A stretch of DNA of 33,422 bases from Streptomyces nymphaeiformis. GTDB taxonomy: Bacteria; Actinomycetota; Actinomycetes; Streptomycetales; Streptomycetaceae. A program made the translations under genes and the position numbers. The number at the start of each line of letters is the position of its first letter. Positions within the stretch are counted from its first letter, which is position 1. This document shows positions 23,385-31,295 of this stretch, one piece after another. The stretch is taken from the NCBI RefSeq assembly GCF_014203895.1, contig NZ_JACHJY010000024.1:1-33422 (forward strand). The letters run 5' to 3'. The notes beneath the pieces are model-generated. The model searched no databases and was not told the origin of the DNA. It saw only the letters and a program-made list of their open reading frames with translations.

Positions 23385-24895
23385 AGCGCACGACCCTCTC
23401 CCTGATCGCGGGCGCCACGGCCCTCGCCGCCGTCACCGGCTTCGCGGCCCTCACCGCCCCGGACGGCGCCGCCGCCCCCGAGGCGGGGGCCACCACCCGG
23501 CTGCCGGTGGAGCGCGCGGGCCTGGTCTGCCCGGCCCCCAGCACGTCGGAGGTGGCCGAGACGCAGTACACCTCGTACACCCCGACGGGCACGGCCGCGG
23601 GCAAGGCCGCCGGCAGGACCGAGCAGCCCACGGCCCTGCTGCGGACCGCCGCGAACGCGGCGCCCGCGGACGGCACCGCCAAGAAGCCCAAGCCCGCCAA
23701 GGCGCCGGCCACCGTCACCGCCCCCGGCAAGCCCGTCACCGCCGAGGCGGACGGCGGCTCCGTGCCCGCCGTCACCGGCGCCGCGACCGGCACCCTCGCC
23801 CCCGGCTGGACCGTCCAGCAGACCACCGTCGTCCCGGCGGGCGGCGCGCGCGGCCTCCTCGGCCTCTCCTGCGGCGCCCCCGACACCGACTTCTGGTTCC
23901 CGGCCGCCTCCACCGGCAAGGACCGCCAGGACTACGTCCACCTCACCAACCCGGACGACACGGCCGCCGTCGCCGACATCGAGCTGTACGGCCCCGAGGG
24001 CGTCCTCAAGTCCCAGTTCACCGAGGGCATCCCGGTCCCCGCCCACTCCACCGTCCCGGTACTGCTCTCGACCCTCACGAGCCAGCCCGCGCAGCGGGAC
24101 GTCACCGTCCACGTCACCACCCGCAGCGGACGCGTCGGCGCCGCCCTCGCCGCGGCCGACGACAAGCTCGGCAGCGACTGGATCTCCCCGGCCGCCGACC
24201 CGGCGAGCACCGCGGTGCTCCCGGGCATCCCGGCCGACGCCACCGCCGTGCGGCTCGTGGCCCTCGCCCCCGGTGAGGAGGACGCCGACCTCAAGGTCCA
24301 GCTGGTCACCGCGAGCGGCACGATCGTCCCGGCGGGCGGCGGCTCGCTCCACGTGAAGTCCGGGATGACGGCCGCGGCCGACCTGCCGGACCTCACCCGG
24401 GGCGCGGTGGGCTCCCTGCTGCTCACCCCGAGCGACCCGAAGAAGCCGACCCCGGTCGTGGCGGCGCTCGAAGTCGTGCGCGGCAAGGGCGAGAACACCG
24501 AGATCGCTTTCGTCCCGGCGGTCGCCGCCGTCTCCGCCCGCGCGACGGTCGCCGACAACCGGGCCAAGGGCACGACGCTCTCCCTGACCGCCCCGGGCGC
24601 CGACGCCCAGGTCAAGGTCACCGCCTCGGCCGGTTCCGAGGGGGGTACGCCGGTGTCGAAGACCGTCACGGTCAAGGCGGGCACGACGACCGTCCTGACC
24701 GACCTCGTCCCCGGCGGCCTCAAGGGCTCCTACGCACTGACCGTCGAACCGCTCTCCGGCGGCAAGGTCTACGCGTCCCGGACACTGGCCCTCCCGGAGG
24801 ACGGCACCCCGATGTTCACGATCCAGACGTTCGTGGACGACCGGGGCACGGTAGAGGTCCCGACGGCCCACCAGGACCTGGGCGTACTGGACTGA
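23381..24895 (+). CDS. exported DUF5719 family protein
   Basis: The 504-residue protein starts at a GTG overlapping the glycosyltransferase stop by 4 bases, so the two are translationally coupled. An N-terminal hydrophobic segment (about 4-30: LSLIAGATALAAVTGFAALTA) is a signal peptide or anchor. A Thr/Pro/Ala/Lys-rich linker (about 65-125) is followed by all-beta-looking repeats with an adhesin-like character (for example YVHLTNPDDTAAVADIELYGPEGV and later KTVTVKAGTTTVLTDLVPGG). It is an actinobacterial domain of unknown function. The fixed partnership with the glycosyltransferase suggests it is glycosylated by, or works with, that enzyme at the cell surface; this is inference. Confidence 0.82.
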   Translation: MKRTTLSLIAGATALAAVTGFAALTAPDGAAAPEAGATTRLPVERAGLVCPAPSTSEVAETQYTSYTPTGTAAGKAAGRTEQPTALLRTAANAAPADGTAKKPKPAKAPATVTAPGKPVTAEADGGSVPAVTGAATGTLAPGWTVQQTTVVPAGGARGLLGLSCGAPDTDFWFPAASTGKDRQDYVHLTNPDDTAAVADIELYGPEGVLKSQFTEGIPVPAHSTVPVLLSTLTSQPAQRDVTVHVTTRSGRVGAALAAADDKLGSDWISPAADPASTAVLPGIPADATAVRLVALAPGEEDADLKVQLVTASGTIVPAGGGSLHVKSGMTAAADLPDLTRGAVGSLLLTPSDPKKPTPVVAALEVVRGKGENTEIAFVPAVAAVSARATVADNRAKGTTLSLTAPGADAQVKVTASAGSEGGTPVSKTVTVKAGTTTVLTDLVPGGLKGSYALTVEPLSGGKVYASRTLALPEDGTPMFTIQTFVDDRGTVEVPTAHQDLGVLD

Positions 24896-24910
24896 GCCGT
24901 GCGTCACGGA

Positions 24911-24958
24911 CGGCGCCCCTCGCCGGGCCCGGGCTCCCGCCCCTGAACCCGCACCGCA
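24911..24958 (+). repeat. dispersed GC-rich intergenic repeat, single copy
   Basis: The ~45 bases match those at 13605-13649 and 28535-28580 at most positions (shared core GGCTCCCGC ... ACCCGCACC). It lies between the convergent ends of the DUF5719 and zincin-like genes and probably includes their terminator. GTCACGGAC occurs on both sides of it, near 24903 and 24970. Confidence 0.6.
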
Positions 24959-24989
24959 CCCGGGGCGCGGTCACGGACCCGGCGGGGCC

Positions 24990-25445
24990 TCAGTCCTGCC
25001 CGTACCGAGGATCGACGGACTCCGGCGAGAGCCCGAGCAGCTCGGCGACCTGCTCCACCACGACCTCGTGGACCAGCAGCGCCCGCTCGTCCCGGCTCTT
25101 CGACCGGATCTCCACCGGCCGCCGATAGACGACCACCCGAGCCGGCTCCCCCTTCTCGGCCGGCACCGCGCCCCCCAGCGGCACCGTCTCGCCCGGCACC
25201 GGCGGCGGCACCTCCATCACCAGGAAGTCGACGTCCGCCAGCTGCGGCCAGCGCCGTTCGAGGCGCTCCACCGAGTCGAGGACGAGATCGCGGAAGGTGT
25301 CGGCCCGGCTCGCGGAGAGCGGCACCTGAGGCGGCGCGACCGGTCCCCGCATCCCGCGGCCGTGCCGGTCACGGCGGCGGACACGGGGCTCGGCCGGGGG
25401 CTCCGCGGGACGGTGCGAGGGGCTCGGCGGCACAGGACTGTCCAT
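24990..25445 (-). CDS. zincin-fold metallopeptidase family protein with degenerate HExxH
   Basis: The 151-residue protein resembles the small bacterial metallopeptidase family (Zincin_1) that usually carries HExxH near the C-terminus. Here the motif reads HEVVVEQ: His126 and Glu127 remain, but the second His is replaced by Val130. Upstream strands FLVMEVPPPVPGE and ARVVVYRRPVEIRS fit the family layout. The N-terminal ~45 residues are Pro/Arg-rich and disordered. Loss of a zinc ligand suggests no protease activity. I chose the ATG at 25445; the frame is open to 25733 without support. It is divergent from DUF3499 across 350 bp. Confidence 0.75.
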   Translation of the reverse strand: MDSPVPPSPSHRPAEPPAEPRVRRRDRHGRGMRGPVAPPQVPLSASRADTFRDLVLDSVERLERRWPQLADVDFLVMEVPPPVPGETVPLGGAVPAEKGEPARVVVYRRPVEIRSKSRDERALLVHEVVVEQVAELLGLSPESVDPRYGQD

Positions 25446-25492
25446 CACTGACGCAGCGTAACCCCCATCCGTCCCACAGGACCGTGGCGTAT

Positions 25493-25514
25493 CCACGCCG
25501 ACTTCCCGGCGTGG
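25493..25514. other. 8-bp perfect hairpin in the zincin-like gene leader; rest of 350-bp gap otherwise unremarkable
   Basis: CCACGCCG (25493-25500) and CGGCGTGG (25507-25514) form a stem with a 6-base loop, 48-69 bases upstream of the zincin-like ATG. The divergent gap 25446-25795 also has relatively AT-rich sequence at 25540-25640, where promoters probably lie, but I cannot assign boxes with confidence. Confidence 0.45.
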
Positions 25515-25795
25515 CAGGCGCTCCCGCCCCGCCCTCTGTCGAATTCTGAACATTCCGGCCGGACCGACGCCCGATTCGACAGCCCGTGGCGATCGGCCAT
25601 CTGGCCCTGGTTGACCGGATTTGTATCCCAAGGTGTCCGGATAGCTCCCCACCCCCACCCCCTTGCACCCCCTCCCTCGCAGGTCAGAGCGGCCACCACT
25701 CGAACGGGGGTGGCGGACGTCACACCGCGACACGGTGGAGTGACCTGAGGGAGAGTCGTCGCGGCCCGCTCAAGAGTGCGGTACCGTCCAACGTC

Positions 25796-26179
25796 GTGAG
25801 CCCTGTACGTCGCTGTTCGCGCACCGCGTGCGGCCGCCCTGCCGTCGCGACACTGACGTACGTCTATGCCGACTCGACTGCGGTCCTCGGCCCGCTCGCC
25901 ACCTACGCCGAGCCCCACTGCTACGACCTGTGCGCCGAGCACAGCGAGCGCCTCACCGCGCCCCGCGGCTGGGAGGTGGTGCGGCTCTCCGACGGATCCG
26001 CCCCCGCCCGCCCCAGCGGCGACGACCTCGAAGCGCTGGCCAACGCGGTCCGGGAGGCGGCCCGCCCCCACGAGCGCGCGGCCGAGGCCGGCGGCAAGGG
26101 CGGCGGAGGCCGTGGCGGCGACCCCATGGAGGTCGGGCGCCGCGGACACCTCAGGGTGCTCCGTTCCCCCGACAACTGA
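25796..26179 (+). CDS. DUF3499 family protein
   Basis: The 127-residue actinobacterial protein has a conserved N-terminal Cys pair (Cys7, Cys12 in CSRTACGRPAVATLTY) and a second pair (Cys42, Cys46 in HCYDLCAEH), which together look like a zinc-binding treble-clef or rubredoxin-like knuckle. The C-terminal half is disordered with a Gly-rich run. Function is unknown. The GTG at 25796 begins the conserved SPVRRCSR sequence; frames upstream lack support. It precedes manB by 138 bp; an ACACGCGTGT palindrome (26284-26293) lies in that gap. Confidence 0.85.
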   Translation: MSPVRRCSRTACGRPAVATLTYVYADSTAVLGPLATYAEPHCYDLCAEHSERLTAPRGWEVVRLSDGSAPARPSGDDLEALANAVREAARPHERAAEAGGKGGGGRGGDPMEVGRRGHLRVLRSPDN

Positions 26180-26317
26180 CGGACGACCGACGCGACGACG
26201 GACGACAACGGACGACAACCGGCCACCGTCCGCGTCCCCCCGACTCCGCTCCGGGTAGTTTTGGCGTTCCGTACACGCGCCGCACACGCGTGTCAGAGCA
26301 CTCAGGAGGGTGGATCC

Positions 26318-27685
26318 GTGACTGCCGATCTGTCGCAGATCGTGAAGGCGTACGACATCCGCGGAGTCGTACCCGACCAGTGGGACGAGACGCTCGCCGA
26401 GCTCTTCGGCGCCGCCTTCGTACGGGTGACGGACGCGGACGCGATCGTCATCGGCCACGACATGCGCCCCTCCTCGCCCGGCCTCGCGGCCGCCTTCGCG
26501 CGCGGCGCGGCCCGCCTCGGCGCCGACGTCACCCTGATCGGGCTCTGCTCCACGGACCAGCTGTACTTCGCCTCCGGCAGCCTCGGCCTGCCGGGCGCCA
26601 TGTTCACGGCCTCGCACAACCCGGCCCAGTACAACGGCATCAAGATGTGCCGCGCCGGCGCCGCCCCCGTGGGCCAGGACACCGGCCTGGCGGACATCCG
26701 CGCCCTCGCCGAGGAGTGGCAGGAGAAGGGCGCCCCGGAGCCGGCGGCGAAGCAGGGCACGATCACCGAGCGCGACACCCTCGCCGCCTACGCTGCCCAC
26801 CTCAAGTCCCTGGTGGACCTCACCGCGATCCGCCCCCTGAAGGTGGTCGTGGACGCGGGCAACGGCATGGGCGGCCACACGGTCCCCACCGTCTTCGAGG
26901 GCCTGCCCCTGGACACCGTCCCGATGTACTTCGAACTGGACGGCACCTTCCCGAACCACGAGGCCAACCCGCTCGACCCGAAGAACCTCGTGGACCTCCA
27001 GGCCCGCGTCCGGGCCGAGGGCGCCGACCTCGGCCTCGCCTTCGACGGGGACGCCGACCGCTGCTTCGTCGTCGACGAGCGCGGCGAGCCGGTCTCGCCG
27101 TCCGCGATCACGGCCCTCGTCGCCGCGCGCGAGCTCGCCAAGAACCCCGGCGGAACGATCATCCACAACCTGATCACCTCCTGGTCGGTGCCGGAGGTCG
27201 TCCGCGAGCAGGGCGGCGAGCCGGTCCGCACCCGCGTCGGCCACTCCTTCATCAAGGAGGAGATGGCGAAGACGGGAGCGATCTTCGGCGGCGAGCACTC
27301 GGCGCACTACTACTTCAAGGAGTTCTGGAACGCGGACACGGGCATGCTCGCCGCGCTCCACGTCCTCGCGGCCCTCGGCGGCCAGGACGGCACCCTGTCG
27401 GACCTGGTCTCGGCCTACGACCGGTACGCCGCCTCGGGCGAGATCAACTCGAAGGTCGAGGACCAGACGGCGAGCACGGCGAAGGTCCGGGCGACGTACG
27501 AAGGCCAGGAAGGCATCGGCTTCGACACCCTCGACGGCCTCACGGTCACGGCAGCGGACTGGTGGTTCAACCTCCGCGCCTCCAACACGGAGCCGCTGCT
27601 CCGCCTCAACGTCGAGGCCCGCGACGAGGCCACCATGGCCAAGATCCGCGACGAGGTCCTCGCCCTGGTGCGGGCGACCGACTGA
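26318..27685 (+). CDS. manB: phosphomannomutase/phosphoglucomutase
   Basis: The 455-residue enzyme interconverts mannose-6-P and mannose-1-P (and perhaps the glucose phosphates). It belongs to the alpha-D-phosphohexomutase superfamily. The active-site phosphoserine is Ser99 in FTASHNPAQYNG, the Mg2+-binding loop is FDGDADR (about 243-249), and the sugar-binding GGEHSAHYYFKEFW and C-terminal RASNTEPLLRLNVEA phosphate-binding motif are intact. GTG at 26318 with AGGAGGG 7 bases upstream is a strong start. It would feed the ManC-like enzyme at 12447 and take its substrate from ManA at 30078. A strong hairpin follows the stop. Confidence 0.95.
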   Translation: MTADLSQIVKAYDIRGVVPDQWDETLAELFGAAFVRVTDADAIVIGHDMRPSSPGLAAAFARGAARLGADVTLIGLCSTDQLYFASGSLGLPGAMFTASHNPAQYNGIKMCRAGAAPVGQDTGLADIRALAEEWQEKGAPEPAAKQGTITERDTLAAYAAHLKSLVDLTAIRPLKVVVDAGNGMGGHTVPTVFEGLPLDTVPMYFELDGTFPNHEANPLDPKNLVDLQARVRAEGADLGLAFDGDADRCFVVDERGEPVSPSAITALVAARELAKNPGGTIIHNLITSWSVPEVVREQGGEPVRTRVGHSFIKEEMAKTGAIFGGEHSAHYYFKEFWNADTGMLAALHVLAALGGQDGTLSDLVSAYDRYAASGEINSKVEDQTASTAKVRATYEGQEGIGFDTLDGLTVTAADWWFNLRASNTEPLLRLNVEARDEATMAKIRDEVLALVRATD

Positions 27686-27693
27686 CCCCGCCG

Positions 27694-27734
27694 TACCGCC
27701 GGGGAACGGGGGCGTGCCCCGTTCCCCGGCGGTA
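27694..27734 (+). terminator. manB terminator or attenuator hairpin
   Basis: A perfect 18-bp stem (27694-27711 with 27717-27734) has a 5-base loop. It starts 8 bases past the manB stop and ends 40 bases before the Trm112-like start, so it should end or strongly reduce read-through. Confidence 0.85.
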
Positions 27735-27774
27735 GGCTGACCTGGCCCGATCCGTCCGTCCGAAGGGACACCCC

Positions 27775-27957
27775 ATGCCGCTCGAAGCCGGCCTCCTGGA
27801 GATCCTGGCCTGCCCGGCCTGCCACGCTCCGCTGAACGACCGCACGGCGGACGAGACCCCCGAGCTGACCTGCACGAGCCCCGACTGCGGCCTGTCCTAC
27901 CCGGTCCGCGACGGCATCCCGGTCCTCCTGGTAGACGAGGCCCGCAAGCCGGCGTAA
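27775..27957 (+). CDS. Trm112-like zinc-ribbon protein
   Basis: The 60-residue protein belongs to the Trm112/YcaR family, small proteins that partner and stabilise methyltransferases in eukaryotes and archaea; the bacterial role is largely unknown. Four cysteines (13, 16 in CPAC; 33, 38 in CTSPDC) form a zinc site, and YPVRDGIPVLLVDEA is the family's C-terminal signature. GAAGGGA lies 7 bases before the ATG. It sits between manB and the SIS gene, separated from the latter by 759 bp of repeats. Confidence 0.92.
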   Translation: MPLEAGLLEILACPACHAPLNDRTADETPELTCTSPDCGLSYPVRDGIPVLLVDEARKPA

Positions 27958-28031
27958 GCCCAGGGGGAGGCCCCGCCGCCCCAGCCACCGGCCCGAACCC
28001 GACGAACCGGCCGTGCCTTGCACGACGAATC

Positions 28032-28436
28032 GCGTGGACCAGGCCGAGAACGGTGTGACCTGCATCGTGAACGGTGTGGACCACGTCGCGAACGGTGTGG
28101 ACCAGGCTGGGAACGGTGCGACCCGCACCGGCGCGTGTGGACCAGGCCGCGAACCGTGTGGCCCGCACCCGGCGGGTGTGGACTGCGCCCCGCGCGTGTG
28201 GCCCAAGCCCGACCCGTTCGGGCCGTGCCTCGCCAATGCGGCTCACGCCCCGCGTGTGGGCTGTGCCCGGCTCGCGTGGTTCACGCCTCGCGTGTCGTGC
28301 GGGCTGCGGCCTACTGGTCCGGCTCAGGCCCTGCGCGTGCGGGCTGCGGCCCGCCGGTCCGGCTCAGGCCCTGCGCTTGTGGGCGACGCCCCACTCGTGC
28401 GGCTCACGCCCCGCACGTGCGGGCTGCGCCCGCCGG
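28032..28436. repeat. degenerate minisatellite: about 20 tandem copies of a 20-21-bp unit
   Basis: Contiguous units mostly begin GTGYGG and end near GCGC or GAACG. The first six (28032-28155) are mostly 21 bp, with starts at 28032, 28053, 28074, 28095, 28116 and 28135. The next fourteen (28156-28436) are 20 bp with one 21-bp exception, starts 28156, 28176, 28196 and so on. From 28297 the copies alternate in pairs, giving a 40-bp higher-order repeat. The 20-bp period is not a multiple of three, so the array is not a protein repeat. It fills most of the gap after the Trm112-like gene. Role unknown. Confidence 0.8.
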
Positions 28437-28450
28437 GACGGCACCCGCTG

Positions 28451-28580
28451 CCGTGTGGGCAATCGTCCCGCAGGGCAAGGGGGTCCCCCTGCTCGAGCGA
28501 AGCCGAGAGCTTGGGGGAGGGTGGGCACACGGGACGGTGCCCCTTGCCGGGCCCAGGCTCCCGCGCCCGGACCCGCACCG
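28451..28580 (+). repeat. nested dispersed intergenic repeat (outer dyad split by an inner stem-loop)
   Basis: The outer element has ends CCGTGTG (28451-28457) and CACACGG (28526-28532) and is of the same family as the copies at 13554-13763. It is interrupted by an inner stem-loop with TCCCCC (28484-28489) and GCTC (28491-28494) pairing with GAGC (28507-28510) and GGGGGA (28513-28518). It is followed by the ~45-bp segment 28535-28580 shared with 13605 and 24911. Both parts resemble sequences I recall as common in Streptomyces intergenic DNA. Bases 28581-28716 show no further structure except short ACGGGACCCC direct repeats near 28671-28690. Confidence 0.7.
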
Positions 28581-28716
28581 TGACAGGAGCGGTACGGGCT
28601 GGCCCCGCCTTCCGGGAAGGCCCCGCCGGCCGCACCACCAGGCCCCGCACCAACCCAAGCAGCGCCCCGCACGGGACCCCGCACGGGACCCCGCCCCGCA
28701 CAGGGAGGCACCGCAC

Positions 28717-29865
28717 ATGCTCGACGAGACCCTCCTCGACGCCCCGGACGACCTCGCCCTGGTCGACCGCCGCGGCCTCCTCCGCGGCGCCGCCGAGGCC
28801 GGCGCCCGGGTACGGACCGCCGCACGGCACGCCGCAGAGGCCGGCATCGCGGACCTCCGCCCGGAGGGCCGCCCGCGCGCAGTCCTGGTCGCGGGCCCCG
28901 GCACCGCCGCCGCGGGCGTCGCGGACCTGATCGGCGCGCTCGCCGGCGCCGCCGCCCCCGTCGTACGGCTCCAGCCGACCGGCGTGGCCCCCGCGGCGGG
29001 AGCCCTGCGCTGGGCCCTGCCCGGCTGGGCGGGTTCGGTGGACCTGCTGCTGCTCCCGACGACCGACGGCACGGAACCGGGCCTGGCACTCCTCGCCGAG
29101 CAGGCGTACCGCCGCGGGATCACGGTCGTCGCGGTCGCCCCGAAGGCCTCCCCGCTGGCCGAGACGGTGAACGGCTCGCACGGCCTGTTCGTCCCGATGG
29201 CGATCGCCCCGAACGAGGTGCCCGACGAGTACGCCGAGAGCATCGCGGCCAGCCCGGGCGCCCTCTGGGCGCTGTTCACCCCGCTGCTCGCGCTCCTGGA
29301 CCGCGTGGGTCTCATCGAGGCGCCGCCGGAGGCGCTGGAGAAGGTCGCCGACCGGCTCGACCGTACGGCGGAACGCTGCGGCCCGGCGATCGCCACGTAC
29401 AGCAATCCGGCGAAGACGCTCGCCGCCGAACTCGCGGACTCACTGCCGCTGATCTGGACCGAGGGCAACGCCGCGGGCCCGGCGGGCCGCCGTTTCGCCG
29501 CCGTCCTCGCCGAACTGGCAGGCCTGCCCGCGCTCGCCGCGGAACTCCCGGAGGCGCTCCCGGCGCACGGGGTGCTCCTCGCGGGCGACTACGCGGCGGG
29601 CGCGGACCCGGACGACTTCTTCCGCGACCGCGTGGACGAACAGCAGGCGCTCCGCGCGCGCGTGGTCCTGCTCCGCGACCGCCCGGCGGAGGGCCTGACC
29701 GCGGCCCCGGCGGCCCGCGAACTGGCCCTCGGCCACGAGACCGCGATCAGCGAGCTGGAACCGGAGGAGGGCGGCGACCTGGAGACCCTCGCCGAACTGC
29801 TCGCGGTGACGGACTTCGCAGCGGTCTACCTGTCCCTGGCCACCCCGGCGCGCACCCCGCACTAG
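28717..29865 (+). CDS. SIS domain protein related to bifunctional phosphoglucose/phosphomannose isomerases
   Basis: The 382-residue protein has a sugar-isomerase (SIS) fold: AVLVAGPGTAAAGVADLIGAL (about 55-75) matches the first SIS strand and phosphate loop. The C-terminal half (about 230-380), with LAAELADSLPLIWTEGNAAGPAGRRFAAV split across two helices, matches the bacterial PGI/PMI C-terminal domain. The GTS-type loop of active PGI/PMI enzymes reads EGN here, so isomerase activity is uncertain. GGGAGG lies 8 bases before the ATG at 28717. It sits between manB and manA, which supports a role in hexose-phosphate metabolism. Confidence 0.82.
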   Translation: MLDETLLDAPDDLALVDRRGLLRGAAEAGARVRTAARHAAEAGIADLRPEGRPRAVLVAGPGTAAAGVADLIGALAGAAAPVVRLQPTGVAPAAGALRWALPGWAGSVDLLLLPTTDGTEPGLALLAEQAYRRGITVVAVAPKASPLAETVNGSHGLFVPMAIAPNEVPDEYAESIAASPGALWALFTPLLALLDRVGLIEAPPEALEKVADRLDRTAERCGPAIATYSNPAKTLAAELADSLPLIWTEGNAAGPAGRRFAAVLAELAGLPALAAELPEALPAHGVLLAGDYAAGADPDDFFRDRVDEQQALRARVVLLRDRPAEGLTAAPAARELALGHETAISELEPEEGGDLETLAELLAVTDFAAVYLSLATPARTPH

Positions 29866-30077
29866 AGCGCACACGAAGCGCGCCCAAGCGCACCCCCGGC
29901 ACCCCTCAGCCGCACCCGCACAGCGCCGGCCCGACACCCACCGGCACAAGCCCCACCGAGGTTGACGCAGGGCCACCACCAAGACCCCGCACCGTCACCC
30001 ACCCGTCACCCGCCCCCTGTCACCTGTCTCCCGACACCCGCACGATCCGTCACCACCCCGAGGAGCTGGCAGGCACC

Positions 30078-31229
30078 ATGGACCGCCTCGTCAACACCGT
30101 CCGCCCCTACGCCTGGGGATCCACGACGGCCATCCCGGAACTGCTCGGGACCGCCCCCACGGGCGAGCCCCAGGCCGAGATGTGGATGGGCGCCCACCCC
30201 GGCGCCCCCTCCCGCACCGGGCGCGGCGCGCTGAACGAGCTCATCGCCGCCGACCCCGTACGCGAACTGGGGGAGCGGGCCGTCGAGAAGTTCGGGCCGC
30301 GGCTCCCGTTCCTCCTGAAGCTGCTCGCCGCGGGCGCCCCGCTCTCCCTCCAGGTCCACCCCGACCTGGCCCAGGCGCAGGCCGGTCACGCCGCCGAGGA
30401 GGCCGCCGGCATCCCGGTGGACGCCCCGCACCGCACGTACAAGGACGCCAACCACAAGCCCGAGCTGATCTGCGCGCTCACCCCCTTCGACGGCCTGTGC
30501 GGCTTCCGCAACCCCGTCGAGGCCGCCGACCTGATCGCCGCGCTGGGCGTCGACTCCCTCAAGCCGTACGTGGACCTCCTCCACGCCCATCCCGAAGAGG
30601 CCGCGCTCCGCGAGGTCCTGACGGCCCTGCTCACCGCCGACCGCGAGGAGATGGCGCACACCGTCGCCGAGGCCCACGCCGCCGCCGACCGCCTCGGCGG
30701 CGACCACGCCCCGTACGCGACCCTGGCCCACCACTACCCGAGCGACCCCGGCGTGATCGCCGCCATGCTCCTCAACCGCGTCCGGCTCCAGCCCGGCGAG
30801 GCCCTCTACCTCGGCGCGGGCGTCCCGCACGCCTACCTCGACGGCCTCGGCGTCGAGGTCATGGCCAACTCGGACAACGTGCTGCGCTGCGGCCTCACGC
30901 CCAAGCACGTCGACGTCCCCGAACTCCTGCGCGTCGTCCGCTTCGAGCCGAACGACCCGAGCGTCCTGCGCCCCGAGGCCTCCCCCTCCGGCGAGGAGGT
31001 GTACGAGACCCCGATCGACGAGTTCCGCCTCTCCCGGTTCGTCCGCGCGGAGGGCGCCGCCCCGAACGACCTCACCGCCGCGACCCCCCAGATCCTGCTC
31101 GCCGTCGCGGGCCGGACACGGGCCGGCGAGGTCACCCTCGGCCCCGGGGAGTCCGTCTTCGTACCGGCGGGCGAGGCCACCGAACTGACGGGGGCGGGGA
31201 CGGTCTTCCGGGCCACCGTCGTGGCCTGA
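30078..31229 (+). CDS. manA: mannose-6-phosphate isomerase, class I
   Basis: The 383-residue zinc cupin interconverts fructose-6-P and mannose-6-P, the entry to GDP-mannose. Predicted zinc ligands are Gln92 and His94 (SLQVHPD), Glu129 (NHKPEL) and His251 (GVPHAYLDG), all present. The N-terminal VRPYAWGS is typical. The ATG at 30078 has AGG-rich sequence upstream (GAGGAG at 13 bases, CAGG nearer). The 212-bp gap before it (29866-30077) carries several GTCACC(C) repeats and a TTGACG (29962-29967) without a clear -10. The cation diffusion facilitator gene follows after 66 bp, perhaps in the same transcript. Confidence 0.95.
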   Translation: MDRLVNTVRPYAWGSTTAIPELLGTAPTGEPQAEMWMGAHPGAPSRTGRGALNELIAADPVRELGERAVEKFGPRLPFLLKLLAAGAPLSLQVHPDLAQAQAGHAAEEAAGIPVDAPHRTYKDANHKPELICALTPFDGLCGFRNPVEAADLIAALGVDSLKPYVDLLHAHPEEAALREVLTALLTADREEMAHTVAEAHAAADRLGGDHAPYATLAHHYPSDPGVIAAMLLNRVRLQPGEALYLGAGVPHAYLDGLGVEVMANSDNVLRCGLTPKHVDVPELLRVVRFEPNDPSVLRPEASPSGEEVYETPIDEFRLSRFVRAEGAAPNDLTAATPQILLAVAGRTRAGEVTLGPGESVFVPAGEATELTGAGTVFRATVVA

Positions 31230-31295
31230 TGCGACAATGACCGGCCGAACCGCGGCGACCGAGCCGGAGCATCGACGAAGGGACCACGTACACCC

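Noticed and set aside
25445..28246. A 933-codon minus-strand open frame opposite DUF3499, manB and the Trm112-like gene
   Set aside because: It is the third-position-GC shadow of clearly recognised plus-strand genes and shows no domain.
28018..28716. Long open frames on both strands through the tandem array, apparently extending the SIS protein upstream or encoding heptad-like peptides
   Set aside because: The 20-bp period breaks any protein repeat, the composition is that of unselected GC-rich DNA, and the SIS gene has a clear start with a ribosome site at 28717.
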